A stretch of 64,000 bases of DNA from Rosa chinensis (Eukaryota > Streptophyta > Magnoliopsida > Rosales > Rosaceae): contig NC_037092.1 of NCBI RefSeq assembly GCF_002994745.2, forward strand, positions 15,243,501-15,307,500, given 5' to 3'. Both the position numbers and the translations under genes were made by a program. Each line of letters begins with the position of its first letter. The first letter of the stretch is position 1. The notes below the pieces were generated by a model. The model saw nothing but the letters and a program-made list of their open reading frames with translations. It had not been told where the DNA came from and made no database searches. This document shows, one piece after another, positions 21,170-33,254 of the stretch.

Positions 21170-21272
21170 CAAAATAGCTTTATTGAATTATGGAGAAGCT
21201 AATATATATTTGTACTCAAAAACTCTAGTGGGTCACGGGACCCACTAGGCCCCTAGGTGGCTCCGCCCCTGG
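21170..21272. repeat. hAT-like element end fragment
   Basis: Shares GACCCACTAGGCCCCTA and GTGGCTCCGCC with the right end of the element at 21430-22005. Only this terminal piece is present. Confidence 0.55.
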
Positions 21273-21599
21273 ACTGATACCCCTTCACTTCTAATCCAGA
21301 AGTGACTTCTTCCATGAGGAATTGTTTTCTGATACAGATGTGACCACCAAGAGGACAAGGTTTGATATCGATGAAATTGCTTAAATGTAAGTTGACGTTT
21401 TCATTGGTGCATATATGCCTGAATTTTGGCAGTGGCGAAGCCAGAAATTTTAGTTTGCTGGGGCACAAAAAAAAATATTTAAAAAAAAATTGTATATGTA
21501 ATCTATATATTACAACGGTACGTAATTTTCTTCGACGAGATTTCATTGGTGTGCAAACCACATGAAAAGTATAGAAAAGAGAGCTAGAAGAAGCCTATA

Positions 21600-21815
21600 G
21601 TACGTATATTAGTATTGTATTGTATGGAGATTTTATAGGTATTATATATTAGTATTGTATTGTATGGAGATTTGTATATTGTCCCTTTTATATACAAAAA
21701 AAAAAAAAAAGTACGTATATTAGTATTGTCTTGTATGGAGATTTCATAGGTATTATACATTAGTATTGTATTGTATGGAGATTTGTATATTATCCCTTTT
21801 ATATACAAAAACAAA
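21600..21815. repeat. ~110-bp tandem duplication with inner sub-repeats
   Basis: Two copies (21600-21710, 21711-21815), each holding two TTAGTATTGTATTGTATGGA units and ending in CCCTTTTATATACAAAAA. Confidence 0.85.
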
Positions 21816-21851
21816 AAACAAAAAGAAGAAGAAAAACAAAGTAAAATATAC

Positions 21852-21918
21852 AGCAAGAGTCGAACCAGGGACCTGGTGTCCACAAACAAAGCTGCTAGGC
21901 CACTCTGCCAAATTGACC
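21852..21918 (-). other. tRNA-like (Pol III promoter-like) segment
   Basis: The minus strand reads TGGCAGAGTGGCCTAGC (A-box-like) and, about 34 bp later, TGGTTCGACTC (B-box-like), in tRNA spacing. The T-arm stem does not pair well, so it is not called as a functional tRNA. A tRNA-derived SINE piece captured in the hAT-like element is more likely. Confidence 0.45.
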
Positions 21919-22005
21919 AATAGTAATCTATGTAATCTAAGTTGTATTTGTATCAATCTCAGTGGGGCACGAGACCCACTAGGCCCCTATGTGGCTCCGC
22001 CTTTG

Positions 22006-23087
22006 TACGTTGGGGCGTCGGAATTGTTGTGACTTATGAGAAACAACACAGGAGAAGTTCGATCAGATAGTTAGAGTTGTTCCTTACTATAGCTCGTATT
22101 TCTTCTCTCTTAGCTAGTCATGTAGATCTTGCGATCTTATTCGGGCTGCAATTAGCTATTTGGAGTGTGATTTCCCTTTATGTTGGTTGCATTGTTTGAG
22201 TATTAGATAAACTATAATAGTGTTATCGAGTGAACCTAACATCATACGAAATCATGAGTTTTTATAACTTTAAACATATAATTAAGGACCTCATGAATGC
22301 ATACTTGAAATCATGTATGTACCAGCTAGCTCATACATGCATATATAAGAATGGTTTACATACAGACCGGCTGGAGTTGTGTGTGAAGATCAACGATTTC
22401 AACATAAAAATTTGTATATCAAATTAGAGACACAACAACATATAGAATATAAGTTGGTGATTTAAAGTAGTACCGAAGTTTTTTAAGATAAAACTCTACA
22501 CTTGTTTATTGTAGATAAAATTATACACTGATCTATAAGTTAAATGGGAATGAATTATTTCATAACGTTTTGAAAACGTATGAACAACATATGCTAAAGA
22601 AAATTCATACAAGCATGTAATGTTTGAACAAAGACAATTCCGATCCATAGCATGATAGTCTAGCAATCCAATTGAATGATAATCGTACCTTTTCATCCAA
22701 AAATAAAAAAATAAAACAATAATAGCGTAGTGATGATATGGGCCCTATATAACCTCATACTGATGATACATTGGTGTGCATGTGTGCTTGTATATACGTT
22801 CACATGGCCTTTTATTTTTTATTTATTTTTTTATTTTTTTATTTTATTGAGAAATATGTTCACATAGCCTGAACAAGGAACGATCCCTAAAACAAGTAAC
22901 ATGCATTCATGCAAAAACCGCAAAACGGTTCTGTAAAATTGAAGACTATGCCTCCTTACGAAAGTGATCTAATTTGTCGTTTTGAATTTGCTTCTCCATG
23001 CAGGAACATTTTTGTTGGATAATACATTAGTACATTATCTAAATTGTTGTATTATATATCCAACAATAATGCGGATACATAACAGCA
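22006..23087. other. Intergenic, nothing recognised
   Basis: AT-rich DNA with only short frames and no repeat pair that could be matched within the window. Confidence 0.5.
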
Positions 23088-23353
23088 TGTTTAAGGAAAT
23101 AGGATGTGAGAGATTGTAGAGAGAACTGTGTGTTCCACTATTGATAATAGGAGCCCTATATATAGGAATTACAAAGTACATATATATTTTAATGATACAA
23201 GGAAAACTATTCAGAATATGACTCATATATATTCTAATGATACAAGGAAAACTATTCAGAATAGGACTAGGAATTCTAGAATTTTATCTCCTATTACAAT
23301 CATAGAACTACTCCTAGTTTGATTACGCACACAAATGTCAATATTTTTCAACA
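23088..23353 (-). repeat. Copia 3' LTR
   Basis: Runs TGTTGAAAAATATTG to CCTTAAACA on the minus strand, 266 bp. It carries a ~44-bp tandem duplication (units with AATGATACAAGGAAAACTA) that the other LTR lacks. Confidence 0.8.
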
Positions 23354-23683
23354 CTCCCCCTTATGCCGCTCAAACTTGGTGGTGACGCTTCATCCGTTGC
23401 CTCATTAAAAACCTTGCTTGAGTGAAAAACCCTGTGAGACAAAAACAAGCTCGAGGAGGAGAAAAAGAGTGCAACACGTCCTTCACTCTTTGAGATCGAA
23501 TATGTAGACATCATACCTCCCCCTGATGTCGATATCTCCCCCTGATTGCTACAATCATGGGAGTTTGGATAACTTTCTCAATCTGATGCTCTTTACATGC
23601 TTCTCGAAAGTGGATTTAGGTAACAACTTAGTGAATAAGTCCGCTACATTATCCTCTAATCGGATTTGATTCACTTCAATCTT

Positions 23684-26640
23684 TTAGGAGTGATTATTGC
23701 TGCTAATTATAAAAGAAGTTAGTGATATATGCTTGGTGTTGTCGCCCTTAATGAAACTTAACTTCATTTGTTTAATACAAGTTGCATTATCCTCATAAAT
23801 GCATGGAGGTTCATCCATGGTAGACTTCAAACCACAAGTTCCTCGAATATGTCTAATTACAGACCTTAGCCATATGCATTCACGCACGGCTTCATGTAGA
23901 GCAATAATCTATGCATGCATGATTTAAGGAAGTAGCAACAAGGGTCTGTTTTGTAGACCTCCAAGATATCGTAGTGCTTCCCATGGTAAAGACATAACTC
24001 GTTTGGGAGCGACTTTTGTGAGGGTCAGATAGATATCCTACATCAGCAAAACCCATCAAAACATCATAGTCATTTTGATAGAGGGGAGGAGGAGAACGTC
24101 GACCACCATAAACGGTGGCAGTGTCGGCGGCAGCTACATGGCCTACAGCCATTCCATGGACGGCGCCACTTTGGCTAATGAGGTCCGAGCTCATTCTTCA
24201 ATCATTCCTTTTCTCTCTGTAGGGATTAAACAAGCTATATCTATCGTACCTTTTAATTATCGAAAGATTGTCTTTACACCAATTCAATTGCGTTTGGCGC
24301 AGAGCTACATCTAGCCAACAAGTTCATAACAAATGAAGTGTCTGGTCTTGTATTGTGTTAAGTACAATAATGCGCCCATTGTACTTAAATATGGCACTTC
24401 GGCCTCTAACACGTCTTCGTCATCATCCCTGGGACAAAACGTATCCCTTTTTAGGGTCAAGACTACGAACGGCCATGGGAGTGCATCTTGACTTTATCAA
24501 AATACCAAAGCATTCATTGACACAGTATACAAGTTCAAAATCTAAACAAAACCATGTTCTCCCAAGGTCTTTAATCTCAAACTCAGATTTCAAGTGTTCA
24601 GCGGTTTTCCTTAACTCTCATGGGTTCCAATTATTTTTATCAACATAAACCACAACAATTGCAAATCCAGAACTTGTAATCGAAACGTGCAGGCATAGTT
24701 CATCATATCCATTCCCAATCAAGTAGTCACTTTAGTGAGCGTTTCAACCTCATTGCAAACGCACTCCGTGGTCTAGAGCCACTTGACTTGGGTAAATGAA
24801 GTTCACAAGAACCTTCATTATCTTTCGTAACTAGAACCCCAAAAAGATATGTAGTGACCACATTTGTAAGCTGCATGTTCAGTTATTCGGAAACTACCAA
24901 ATTGACAAGGTAGTGGAGTGCAATGACATCCATTATGAGAGAATATGTCTTCTCGTAGTTGATTCCAGGGCGTTTTATGAGAAGCCTAACGCCATAAGGC
25001 GAGCCATCTCTTTTTCTCATCACGCTATCTAACGAAGACCTATTAATGTCAACAGGTTTTATGTTAGGAGGTGTTGGCATCTCAGGCCTGAAATCCTTCC
25101 TCTTCGTTAGTAAATCAAATTCAACCTGAATCGTTTCTTTCCATTTAGGCCAATCCGCTCTTCGTTGATATTTTTGAACAGAGCAAGGTTCGATGTCATT
25201 GATCTAAAAAATCTCACGTCCTCATGTACACTAGTGTAGTTTATAGAGATCTCTATATTCTTAGGAATTGGTCATAACATTGAGGCGTCCCCAACAATGT
25301 CTCTTGGACATAACCACAATTCAGAATATTCTCATGAGACGGATTTTGAGTATCAATGATCAATGGATCAATTTGTGCCAAACTCGCTCTCTTCCTAGGG
25401 TGAGAATCCATCGAATCTATGGGTTTCCAACACTCTCTAGCGAAACCCACGGCCTGTGATGCCACTATGCCACCATCCATGGTGGTGGTGCCGTGCCTAT
25501 CTCCTCTAGGTGGCGCCATGTCCTGTTGTGAGAACATCAATCCTTGCAAACATGTTTGCAGTAGGTATATATGATGTCGTCACTTTTAGGGGATCGAGAT
25601 GAGACATAGTGGGGACAGACCACTATAATTCATGTCGTTCCTATTGAACGTTGACGTTCTAATCTCTCCCTAATGACAGGAAGACTGTCTCATCAAAGTG
25701 ACAATCCGCAAATCTAGCGGAAAAGAGATCGCCTGTCAAGGGTTCTACATAGCGGACTTATAGATGGAGATTTATATCCGACACAAATATGTATGCATTC
25801 GTTGCTAACGACCTATTTTGATGCGCTGTGGCAGCACGATTGGCACATAAATCGCACACTAAAATATGTGTAAGTACGAGATATTAGACTCGTACCCAGT
25901 CACCAGCTGTAACGCAAAAAGTTGAGTGGAGATGGGTCGTAGACGAATTAGCATAGCTGCATGCGATATTGCATAACCCCAATCAGAAATATTGGTGCGC
26001 ATTTACCAATGTCCGGGCTACCATTATAGTTGTTTAATGGTGGCTTTTCCGCGAGACCATTAGGGTGTGTACATGGGAATATGATTTCTAATATCAATCC
26101 CCAATTATATGCATTAGTCATCGAAAATTTTTGATGTAAACTCTCTAACATTATCAAGTCGAACTGACTGAATGAGATGATCCGGGTAGTGAGCCCGTAG
26201 CCATATGATCTGGGCTAGGAATTTATCATAAGTAGCATTATGAGTGAACGATAGCGCGACACATGACCAGCGTGTCCGCACATCAACCAACACCATAAAA
26301 CATCTAAGCAGTCCGCAAGTTGGTTGAATCGATCCACAAAATCCGCTTGGATTCTATGTAAGAATGGAATTACTTCTTTAGTGTCCTTTGCATAGGATGG
26401 TCTCGATCCTAAAGAGCAGACTTTACAGAATGAAAGACGGGCTTTAGAAGCGACCAATGAGGATTTTGGTTAAGCCATGAAGTCACAATTGACTTTAGAA
26501 ATAGAAAGAGGAGTTGAATTAGGGTTCTTGGCTTCAAAGCCAACTGATGGCTGCAGGGGGTAGGCAGCGCCGGCCATTGTGGCCGGTCCAGCATGGTGGC
26601 GGCGTTGTGGAGCGTAGGGGTGTGCCATGCTTCTCCTCGA
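23684..26640 (-). pseudogene. Copia pol remnants (integrase, RT, RNase H)
   Basis: Recognisable pieces in copia order on the minus strand: integrase core (TRWSCVALSFTHNATYDKFL and IRSVRLDN-type REFTSK, about 26110-26300), the linker with SMDSHPRKRASLAQID (about 25390), RT start (GVRLLIKRPGINYEKTYSLI then MDVIALHYLVNLVVSE, 24883-25000), and RNase H (MGFADVGYLSDPHKSRSQT then SWRSTKQTLVATS, about 23935-24080; YEDNATCIKQM about 23780). Frameshifts separate every block. A GC-richer stretch at 24090-24200 does not fit the RT-RNase H sequence and may be foreign. No active protein is possible. Confidence 0.8.
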
Positions 26641-27313
26641 ATAAATTTTTGATTCTTACTTCTCTTCGTTCTAAAGAATGGATGTCCGTGTGAAGTTTTT
26701 AGTATTACAGATCATATCATGACCTGGGTGTCCCAAAAAATCATGTCAAAGCGTATATGTGTCGATATCTCAAAGGTCATCTCTTATGACGTCATTGGAC
26801 ATAATTACTTGAATAGTGGTTACATATAACCTACTAGAGTGACACATAAGTTTCTCTAAGACTCGTCTATGTCCGTAGTCATTAGAGGTGATGAAAATGA
26901 ACTCTTGTCCATTCTCACAATGTGTTTCCACATGAAAACCATTGGCTCTTATATCTTTGAAATAATAAAGTTCGAATTTAAGATATGTCCAAGACATGAA
27001 ATAGAATAATCGATACTTTATTAATAATAGACAATGATTGCATCAAAGTTTCTGGACAAAAATCTAATCCAAAATAAAGATCAAACTGTAGACAAATCGT
27101 AGTCACTCAATCCTTTCGGTAACTCCAGTTAAACATGACCAGGATAGTAAGAAGAGATGTCGTGGAGCAAAGCTCGCTTAAGTATCACTAATCTCAACTA
27201 GTTTCCTAGACATCATACTTAATTGGGTGAGCCTGGTGAAAAAGAGTTAAGACAATTGTCATTTATTGATTTAAGGCATAATTGCCATTACATAATTCTT
27301 GGAAAATAAAAGA

Positions 27314-28258
27314 CTATACGAAAAATCTGCGACATTTTATCTTCATCGCCAGATTTAAAGTCCTCCATAACTCGATGTTTTGATCACCATTGATCAGATA
27401 CTCCATAAAACATAATGTGGAGGATACTCTCTTGATTAGGCGTATTGACACAATATACATGGTCGCTAGGACCATTGGCATTAGAATAGTGTTACCATGG
27501 CCAAAAGTGGCGCCATGTGGTCCAACCTCTATACCCTCAAAGTCATGACTCATTTGGTCATGTATTCGCCAATTTTGGCGATTACCTTCTTGAGCATGTT
27601 GATCATATGGATCATATTGTCCATGGCGACTTCTTCTACCCATTGAACAGTGCTCATGGTAGCCATCTTGAGGCCTACCATATTCTCTATTCACAAATTC
27701 GTGGTTGTGCCTTTCAACACAAGCCATTGCTCCAATTAGCTGATGGAGATTTGTGATCTGTTCTTCGTTTGATTAAGATTTGATAGAATTCAGAGAATCT
27801 TAATTCACTGACGGGGAAGGTAGTTAGGGTTTTCTCAATCAATTATTCTTCTGTGATAGTTTTTCCACAGGCATGCATCAATCTGATGAGGAGAGCTTCC
27901 GAACAATATTCCATAACTATTTAGAGAAGCGGAGATTATTCCGTCGTGCTTCTAAGTTTGGAAGATGGTGAATGTTTACTAAAATGTTCACAAAGCGCTA
28001 CCCAAAGGTTTTTAATGCTATCCTCATTCATGTACTCAAACTGGAGTGTCATCTCTATGTGGTGCTTCATCAGGTAAGTACCCTAGAATTATCTATCTCA
28101 GTTTGAGAGTCTTGAGCGGTTCCTTTAGAACATGGCTCTTGGATTGTAGGCAATAAATCAAGGGTAATTAGGTGGAGCTCAACATTATGAGCCCACATGA
28201 AATATCCCGTGCCAGTAGAATCCAATGGAGTAAAATCGAGCTCGTTCAAGTTTGACAT
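27314..28258 (-). pseudogene. Copia gag remnant
   Basis: The ATG at 28258 begins MSNLNELDFTPLDSTGTGYF, matching the standard gag start of plant copia polyproteins (NLxKLxFxALDxSGxNYLxW type). The frame soon breaks. A second His-rich piece at 27314-27727 (RHNHEFVNREYGRPQDGYHE) probably represents the region before the zinc knuckle. Confidence 0.7.
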
Positions 28259-28864
28259 CCTGAAAAGGAGAAACAAGAACAGATTAGTTTCGGAGTCAAT
28301 GCTTCCACGAAAACTAATATTAAGATTTCCGAGCCTTAATGCTACCAAGAAATCGATTTCCAAGAAATTTGGATTAGACCGAAACAATGATATTTGTATG
28401 GTCAAAATCGATGCTTACGAACACTCTTAGTCCGAAGTCTACGAATGCTCTTAGTTTGTATAAATCAATGCTTACGAACGCTCTTAATCATAAGTCTACG
28501 AACGCTCTTAGTTTGTATAGCGTGAATCCCCAAGATTCCGCTTTTAACTCACGTTACAGAAAGGTGGGATGTAGAAGAAGGGAGGTTGCAAGTCCCTGAA
28601 GAAAAACAAGATAAAATTAAAGTGCGGAAAGTAGGAACTTTAATGAAAATACTTACTTGGATTTCTTTTTTTTTTCTTCTTCTTGGTCTTGATCTTGAAC
28701 TTGAAGATGATGTAGGAGGAGGAGGACTTGTGGCGATGGAAGTGGTGCGCACGGCCAAGGATGGTGCGTATGGGTTCCTAGGGTTTGGTGTTACGCAGCA
28801 GGATGCTCTGCAGAAAAATTTTGGCTTTTGATTTCAGGCCGGGTTAGGGCTCGTGCTGATTACG

Positions 28865-29055
28865 TGTTTAAGAAAATAGGATGCAAGATAGATTGTAGAG
28901 AGAATTGTGTGTTCCACTATTGATAATAGGAGCTCTATATATAGGGATTACAAAGTACATATTCTAATGATATAAGGAAAACTATTCCGAATAAGATTAC
29001 GAATTCTAGAATTTTCTCTCCTATTACAATCATAGAGCTACTCCTAGTTTTAACA
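28865..29055 (-). repeat. Copia 5' LTR
   Basis: 191 bp, alignable with the left LTR over TTCCACTATTGATAATAGGA and beyond. It lacks the tandem duplication and about 30 bp at its outer edge. The PBS position on the minus strand is only a weak match to initiator-Met tRNA. Confidence 0.75.
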
Positions 29056-29384
29056 TTGATTTTGCAATGGATATTACATTCATGATGTTACGTGATCAGG
29101 TTCCAAGTTCAAAACCCTTTTTCAATATTTACCCTTTGCATATGATAAGCTTCTTTTTTCTTGAATAAAAAAAATGAAAATTAAAGATCGAAGCTAATAT
29201 ACGAATCAGACACAACTTACACAATAAAGAGAGACCAATTTAAGCCATGATTTTCACTATATATGATGAAGAGGAGGTGCCAGACTTCTTCTTCTTCTTT
29301 ATGTTTTTGGTTTAAAGATGTTTGAATGTTTTGAAATCGATACTCAAGATCTTACGTTCTTTTCAGATCATGCAGCAGCTTAGT

Positions 29385-29581
29385 TGAATATTCTTTGCGG
29401 CACTGTAGCTAACGCTGATGCGTTTCCTCCTTATTGAGGTCCTGTTTAGAAGGTTACGGGTTTGAGCTCACCTGATTTTGACCTTTGGAGTCTTTCTTGA
29501 TTTATTTAGTTTGGGTTTATTTCTTTTTTGTAGCCTAATTTTTTAGTCTAGTGTTGTATTAATTCCTACAAAAAAAAAAAA
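29385..29581 (+). mobile_element. Possible SINE-like retroposon
   Basis: A ~190-bp block with a B-box-like GGGTTTGAGCTC (about 29459) and T-rich 3' half ends in a 12-base A run. No A-box or target duplication was confirmed. Confidence 0.3.
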
Positions 29582-29619
29582 CTTATTGATCCATTTAAAA
29601 GTTGATATAATGATAGTCA

Positions 29620-30500
29620 AGTCAAAACATAACAATTCTGCATGTAGCATGTGGAAGCCCCAAATCATGCATTAAACTCATGGAAGCAAAGTAAAGACTA
29701 AAAAGCAGAAGTTCATATGTATGCATGAAAACTAATATATTCTTTAAATAAACGGATCGAGGATTGGAGGCTCAACAAGGTATTGTAACCGTGCGGATCC
29801 AACAAAATGATTATATTATTCTTCTATATAAACTTGGGGAAAAGAGAAAAAGAAGCCTTTACTCTGCATTTCAATTATGCGGCCTGTAACACACGGTTAG
29901 CGCCTCTCCTTAAGCCTCTTTCTTCGTTCGTAATCAAGCCGAAGGGAAGAATGTGGACAGATGAAACCAAAGCGAGCAGGACCAGTACCCTTAGTTGGCG
30001 CAGATATGATTGAAGAGCTAGGTTCTTCATAATGGCACTGCTTCACTTGAGCGATTGACGCAATCCAAGAGGAAGAGGAAGTCAAACCGTGATCGGGCTT
30101 GCCTTGTTATTGATGTGCATGCTTTTGTTGACGAAGAAATAAGAATATATATGGGTGGTGATCATTTGCTGAACCGAAATCCGGTTATATAGAATAATGT
30201 CTTATGGGAATTGGAAAGAGAATTGTTTATGCAATAAATAAGTAGGAGACAAAATGCCCATAAATCCTCAGGGTGTTCATCTATATTTCAAACAAATTAG
30301 TTCCTTTGAATTCAAGCTACTGATCAAATTCTTAAAAAATTCACTTCATAGACGAATTCTTGCATTGAATGGCATGCATATAATAGCACAATGATGATAG
30401 TGGAATTATTTCTACATAATTAACTAATTAAGAGGGTGATCGAGTACAAGCAGGATACACTGTGTGTAGTATATGATGTGTCTTAAGAATATATGTGAAA
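29620..30500. repeat. Upstream DNA of the broken polygalacturonase locus
   Basis: Two blocks match the intact locus: AAATCATGC...AAACTCATGGAAGCAAA (29657-29690) with 42046-42077, and AAGAAATAAGAATAT followed by ATAATGTCT (30137-30210) with 42369-42430. The order is conserved, so this is part of the tandem locus duplication and not a random repeat. No gene is called; a 62-aa minus frame at 29897-30085 has no known motif. Confidence 0.65.
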
Positions 30501-30760
30501 CCCACCAGTTTAATTTGCACCAAAATATTCTGTATTCGATCTTTTTACTTATTATCATATGATTTTAGATTAGATTTCTTGTTTCTCACGATAGTATCAC
30601 ATGATACATAGAGTTTGAATCTTTCTACGTAGAAACTATTCTAGCTAGTAGATCCAACAGTTTCAAACTTGATTTTACATTTTACAGTACTAAATCAAAA
30701 TTCAAATGATAGGAAAACCAACTCTTAGACTTGTTTCACGACGTAATGTAATTTAGTTAG

Positions 30761-32474
30761 GTACCGTGATTTGTGATGCAAATATGTACATCTAATATGG
30801 ACAATGTATGTCTATATCAAGCTAAGCAGATAAACGGCCAAACAAGCTAGCTTGCATCTGGTCGTTAAGATGAAAAGTGAAAGTATGCAAGAAGTTGGTT
30901 GATGATATCGTTAGGCAGTAACCTTTTAGATTTGGGAAAGATTGACTGTGTGCATCAACTTTAGCCAAACTCAAACCTAAAAAAGTGAAGATATACTTGC
31001 GAAGAAACCAACGGAAACACTCAAACAGGATGGCTACGTATATAGAATGGGGGCTCAATTAATGTACGTGGGGTCCTTCATATCCATGATCATTCCATTC
31101 CTTAACGATCAAGCAATAAAGTTGAAGACGGTTAGGAGGAGCCTGCTTTTAGGGAACGACAGAGAACGTCCGCCGCTTGCTTCTCCGATTGGTAATAGTA
31201 GCTAGAAAAATTCAGACAAGGTAGACATGTCTGTGCGGATCAAGGCCGAGGTGTGAGGACAGAGAAGAGGCTAATGTGTTCACCGTCTAGGCATCATCAA
31301 ATTTTTTCGTCTTCTTGTTTAGTCACATTGGAGGAGGTAGAACTTCTAACTAAGTTGAGTAATGCTAGGTGAACCACCTAGAGCCCACCTTAGGTGGCAG
31401 CTTATGTGGCATATCTATATTATCATAGCATAATTTCTATCTTTTCATATTTTTATTTTTTTGCAATTATGAAAATTCCTTTTTTTTTTTTTTACTTTCT
31501 TGAAAATATCTTTTATACCCTATTCTTTTTCTTTCTGATTTGGTATGCGAGACGTCTGCATTAGGCGTTGTCATCTTCTCACCTCCTCTTCAATTTGATC
31601 AATGCATGATCTGGTACCGTGATTTGTGATGCAAATATGTACATCTAATCTGGACAATGTACGTCTATATCAAGCTAAGCAGATAAACGGCCAAACAAGC
31701 TAGCTTGCATCTGGTCGTTAAGATGAAAAGTGAAAGTATGCAAGAAGTTGCTTGATGATATCGTTAGGCAGTACCTTTTAGATTCGGGAAAGATTGACTG
31801 TGTGCATCAACTTTAGCCAAACTCAAACCTAAAAAAGTGAAGATATACTCACGAAGAAACCAACGGAAACACTCAAACAGGATGGCTACGTATACAAAAT
31901 GGGGGCTCAATTAATGTACGTGGGATCCTTCATATCCATGATCATTCCATTCCTTAACGATCAAGCAACAAAGTTGAAGACGGTTAGGACGAGCCTGCTT
32001 TTAGGGAATGACAGAGAACGTCCGCCGCTTGCTTCTCCGATTGGTAATAGTAGCTAGAAAAATTCAGACAAGGTAGACATGTCTGTGCGGATCAAGGCCG
32101 AGGTGTGATGACAGAAGAGAGGCTAATGTGTTCACCGTCTAGGCATCATTAAATTTTTTCGTCTTCTTGTTTAGTCACATTGGAGGAGGTAGAACTTCTA
32201 ACTAAGTTGAGTAATGCTAGGTGAACCACCTTTTGGAGAACCACCTAGAGCCCACCTTAGGTGGCAGCTTATGTGGCATATCCATATTATCATAGCATAA
32301 TTTCTATCTTTTCATATTTTTATTTTTTTGCAATTATGAAAATTCCTTTTTTTTTTTTTTTTACTTTCTTGAAAATATCTTTTATACCCTATTCTTTTTC
32401 TTTCTGATCTGGTATGCGAGATGTCTGCATTAGGCGTTGTCATCTTCTCACCTCCTCTTCAATTTGATCAATGC
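30761..32474. repeat. Tandem direct duplication, unit ~850 bp
   Basis: Copy A (30761-31613) and copy B (31614-32474) are nearly identical, both starting GTACCGTGATTTGTGATGCA and reaching AATTTGATCAATGC. Each unit holds about 590 bp of local DNA plus the left arm of a MITE. Copy B carries a small extra piece (TTTTGGAGAACCACC) inside the MITE tip. Confidence 0.9.
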
Positions 32475-32489
32475 CATCTCAAATCCACT

Positions 32490-32526
32490 CCCCCCCCCCC
32501 CCTCCACACACACACACACACACACA
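32490..32526. repeat. Poly-C and (CA)n microsatellite
   Basis: About 13 C's then about 10 CA units, inside the TIR element. Confidence 0.9.
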
Positions 32527-33063
32527 TTTTATTCGTGATTTCACTAAAAAAGAAGAAAAGAAAAAGAAAAAGAAAACTAACTAACCACGATTAGAATGGG
32601 CAAAGGCTCTATTAGCAATGCTTGCAAGGAAACTAAAATCAGACCGAGAATGTGTTGATCAAATTCTAATTCCAAACAAGCTATGCTATTCGTGTATCAT
32701 ACTCAGGAAAAAAAAAAGAACAAACCACATTTAGGCAGAGTGTTTGTTGACGATGCTTGCAAGGAAACCGATATCAAATTGAGAAGGTGTTGATCAATTG
32801 AAGAAGAGGTGAGAGGGTTGAGAGGAGGAGAAAAGAAAACAATGTCTGATAGATGAAGACGTTGCCCAAATAATATCACAAAGAAAAGAAAAAAGGGTTT
32901 AAAAGATAAAATCAAGAAAGTAAAAAAAAATAAAAATAATAATTTGTAATTAAGAAAACATAGAAACATAAAAGTCATAAATTATGCTTTGATGATATGG
33001 ATATGCCACATAAGCTGCCACCTAAGGTGGGCTCTAGGTGGTTCCCCAAACAATAGTTCACCT

Positions 33064-33254
33064 GAGAAGGTCTTAGGTAGGATTGCCACGTGGTGGGGCA
33101 GTGTAGCCCTCCAATCACTGCCTAGCAGGGGGGTTATTTTGGGTATTTTACCTTGCAAATTGAAGACAGTTTTGGAACAAGAATTTTTTTTTTGAGTTTT
33201 GATTGGTGGGCCGCACTGCCCTACCACGTGGCAGCCCCTACCCAAGAATTTCTC
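33064..33254. mobile_element. Nested 191-bp MITE with 10-bp TSD
   Basis: Inverted arms contain TGCCACGTGGT-GGGCAG and its complement CTACCACGTGGCAGC. The direct duplication TAGTTCACCT is exact (33054-33063, 33255-33264). It sits in the right tip of the larger TIR element, so it is younger than that element. A 9-10-bp TSD suggests Mutator type. The palindromic CACGTG core inside each arm is a G-box-like word. Confidence 0.85.

Larger units (their letters stand above)
21430..22005. mobile_element. Non-autonomous hAT-like element
   Basis: Begins CAGTGGCGAAGCCAG and ends with GTGGCTCCGCCTTTG, giving short inverted repeats of the CAGTGGCGGAGCCA type common at ends of plant hAT-like non-autonomous elements. 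No convincing 8-bp duplication is left. The interior has a tandem duplication (21600-21815) and a tRNA-like patch (21852-21918). Non-coding. Confidence 0.55.
23088..29055 (-). mobile_element. Decayed Ty1/copia retrotransposon, ~6 kb
   Basis: Two related LTRs (23088-23353 and 28865-29055) enclose gag and pol remnants in minus orientation. The polypurine tract AAGGGGGAG lies just inside the left (3') LTR. Domain order from right to left is gag, integrase, reverse transcriptase, RNase H, which is the copia order (integrase before RT). No matching 5-bp target duplication is visible (CAGCA on the left, TTGAT on the right). All frames are broken. Confidence 0.85.

Noticed and set aside
21852..21918. 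A functional tRNA gene
   Set aside because: A and B boxes are tRNA-like, but the T-arm does not pair and the acceptor stem is absent.
21097..22010. GTACGTTG at both ends as a TSD for the hAT-like element
   Set aside because: The left occurrence lies within gypsy coding sequence and is not adjacent to the element start.
29897..30085. 62-aa minus frame near the polygalacturonase upstream region
   Set aside because: No known motif, no counterpart in the upstream region of the intact paralogue, no promoter evidence.
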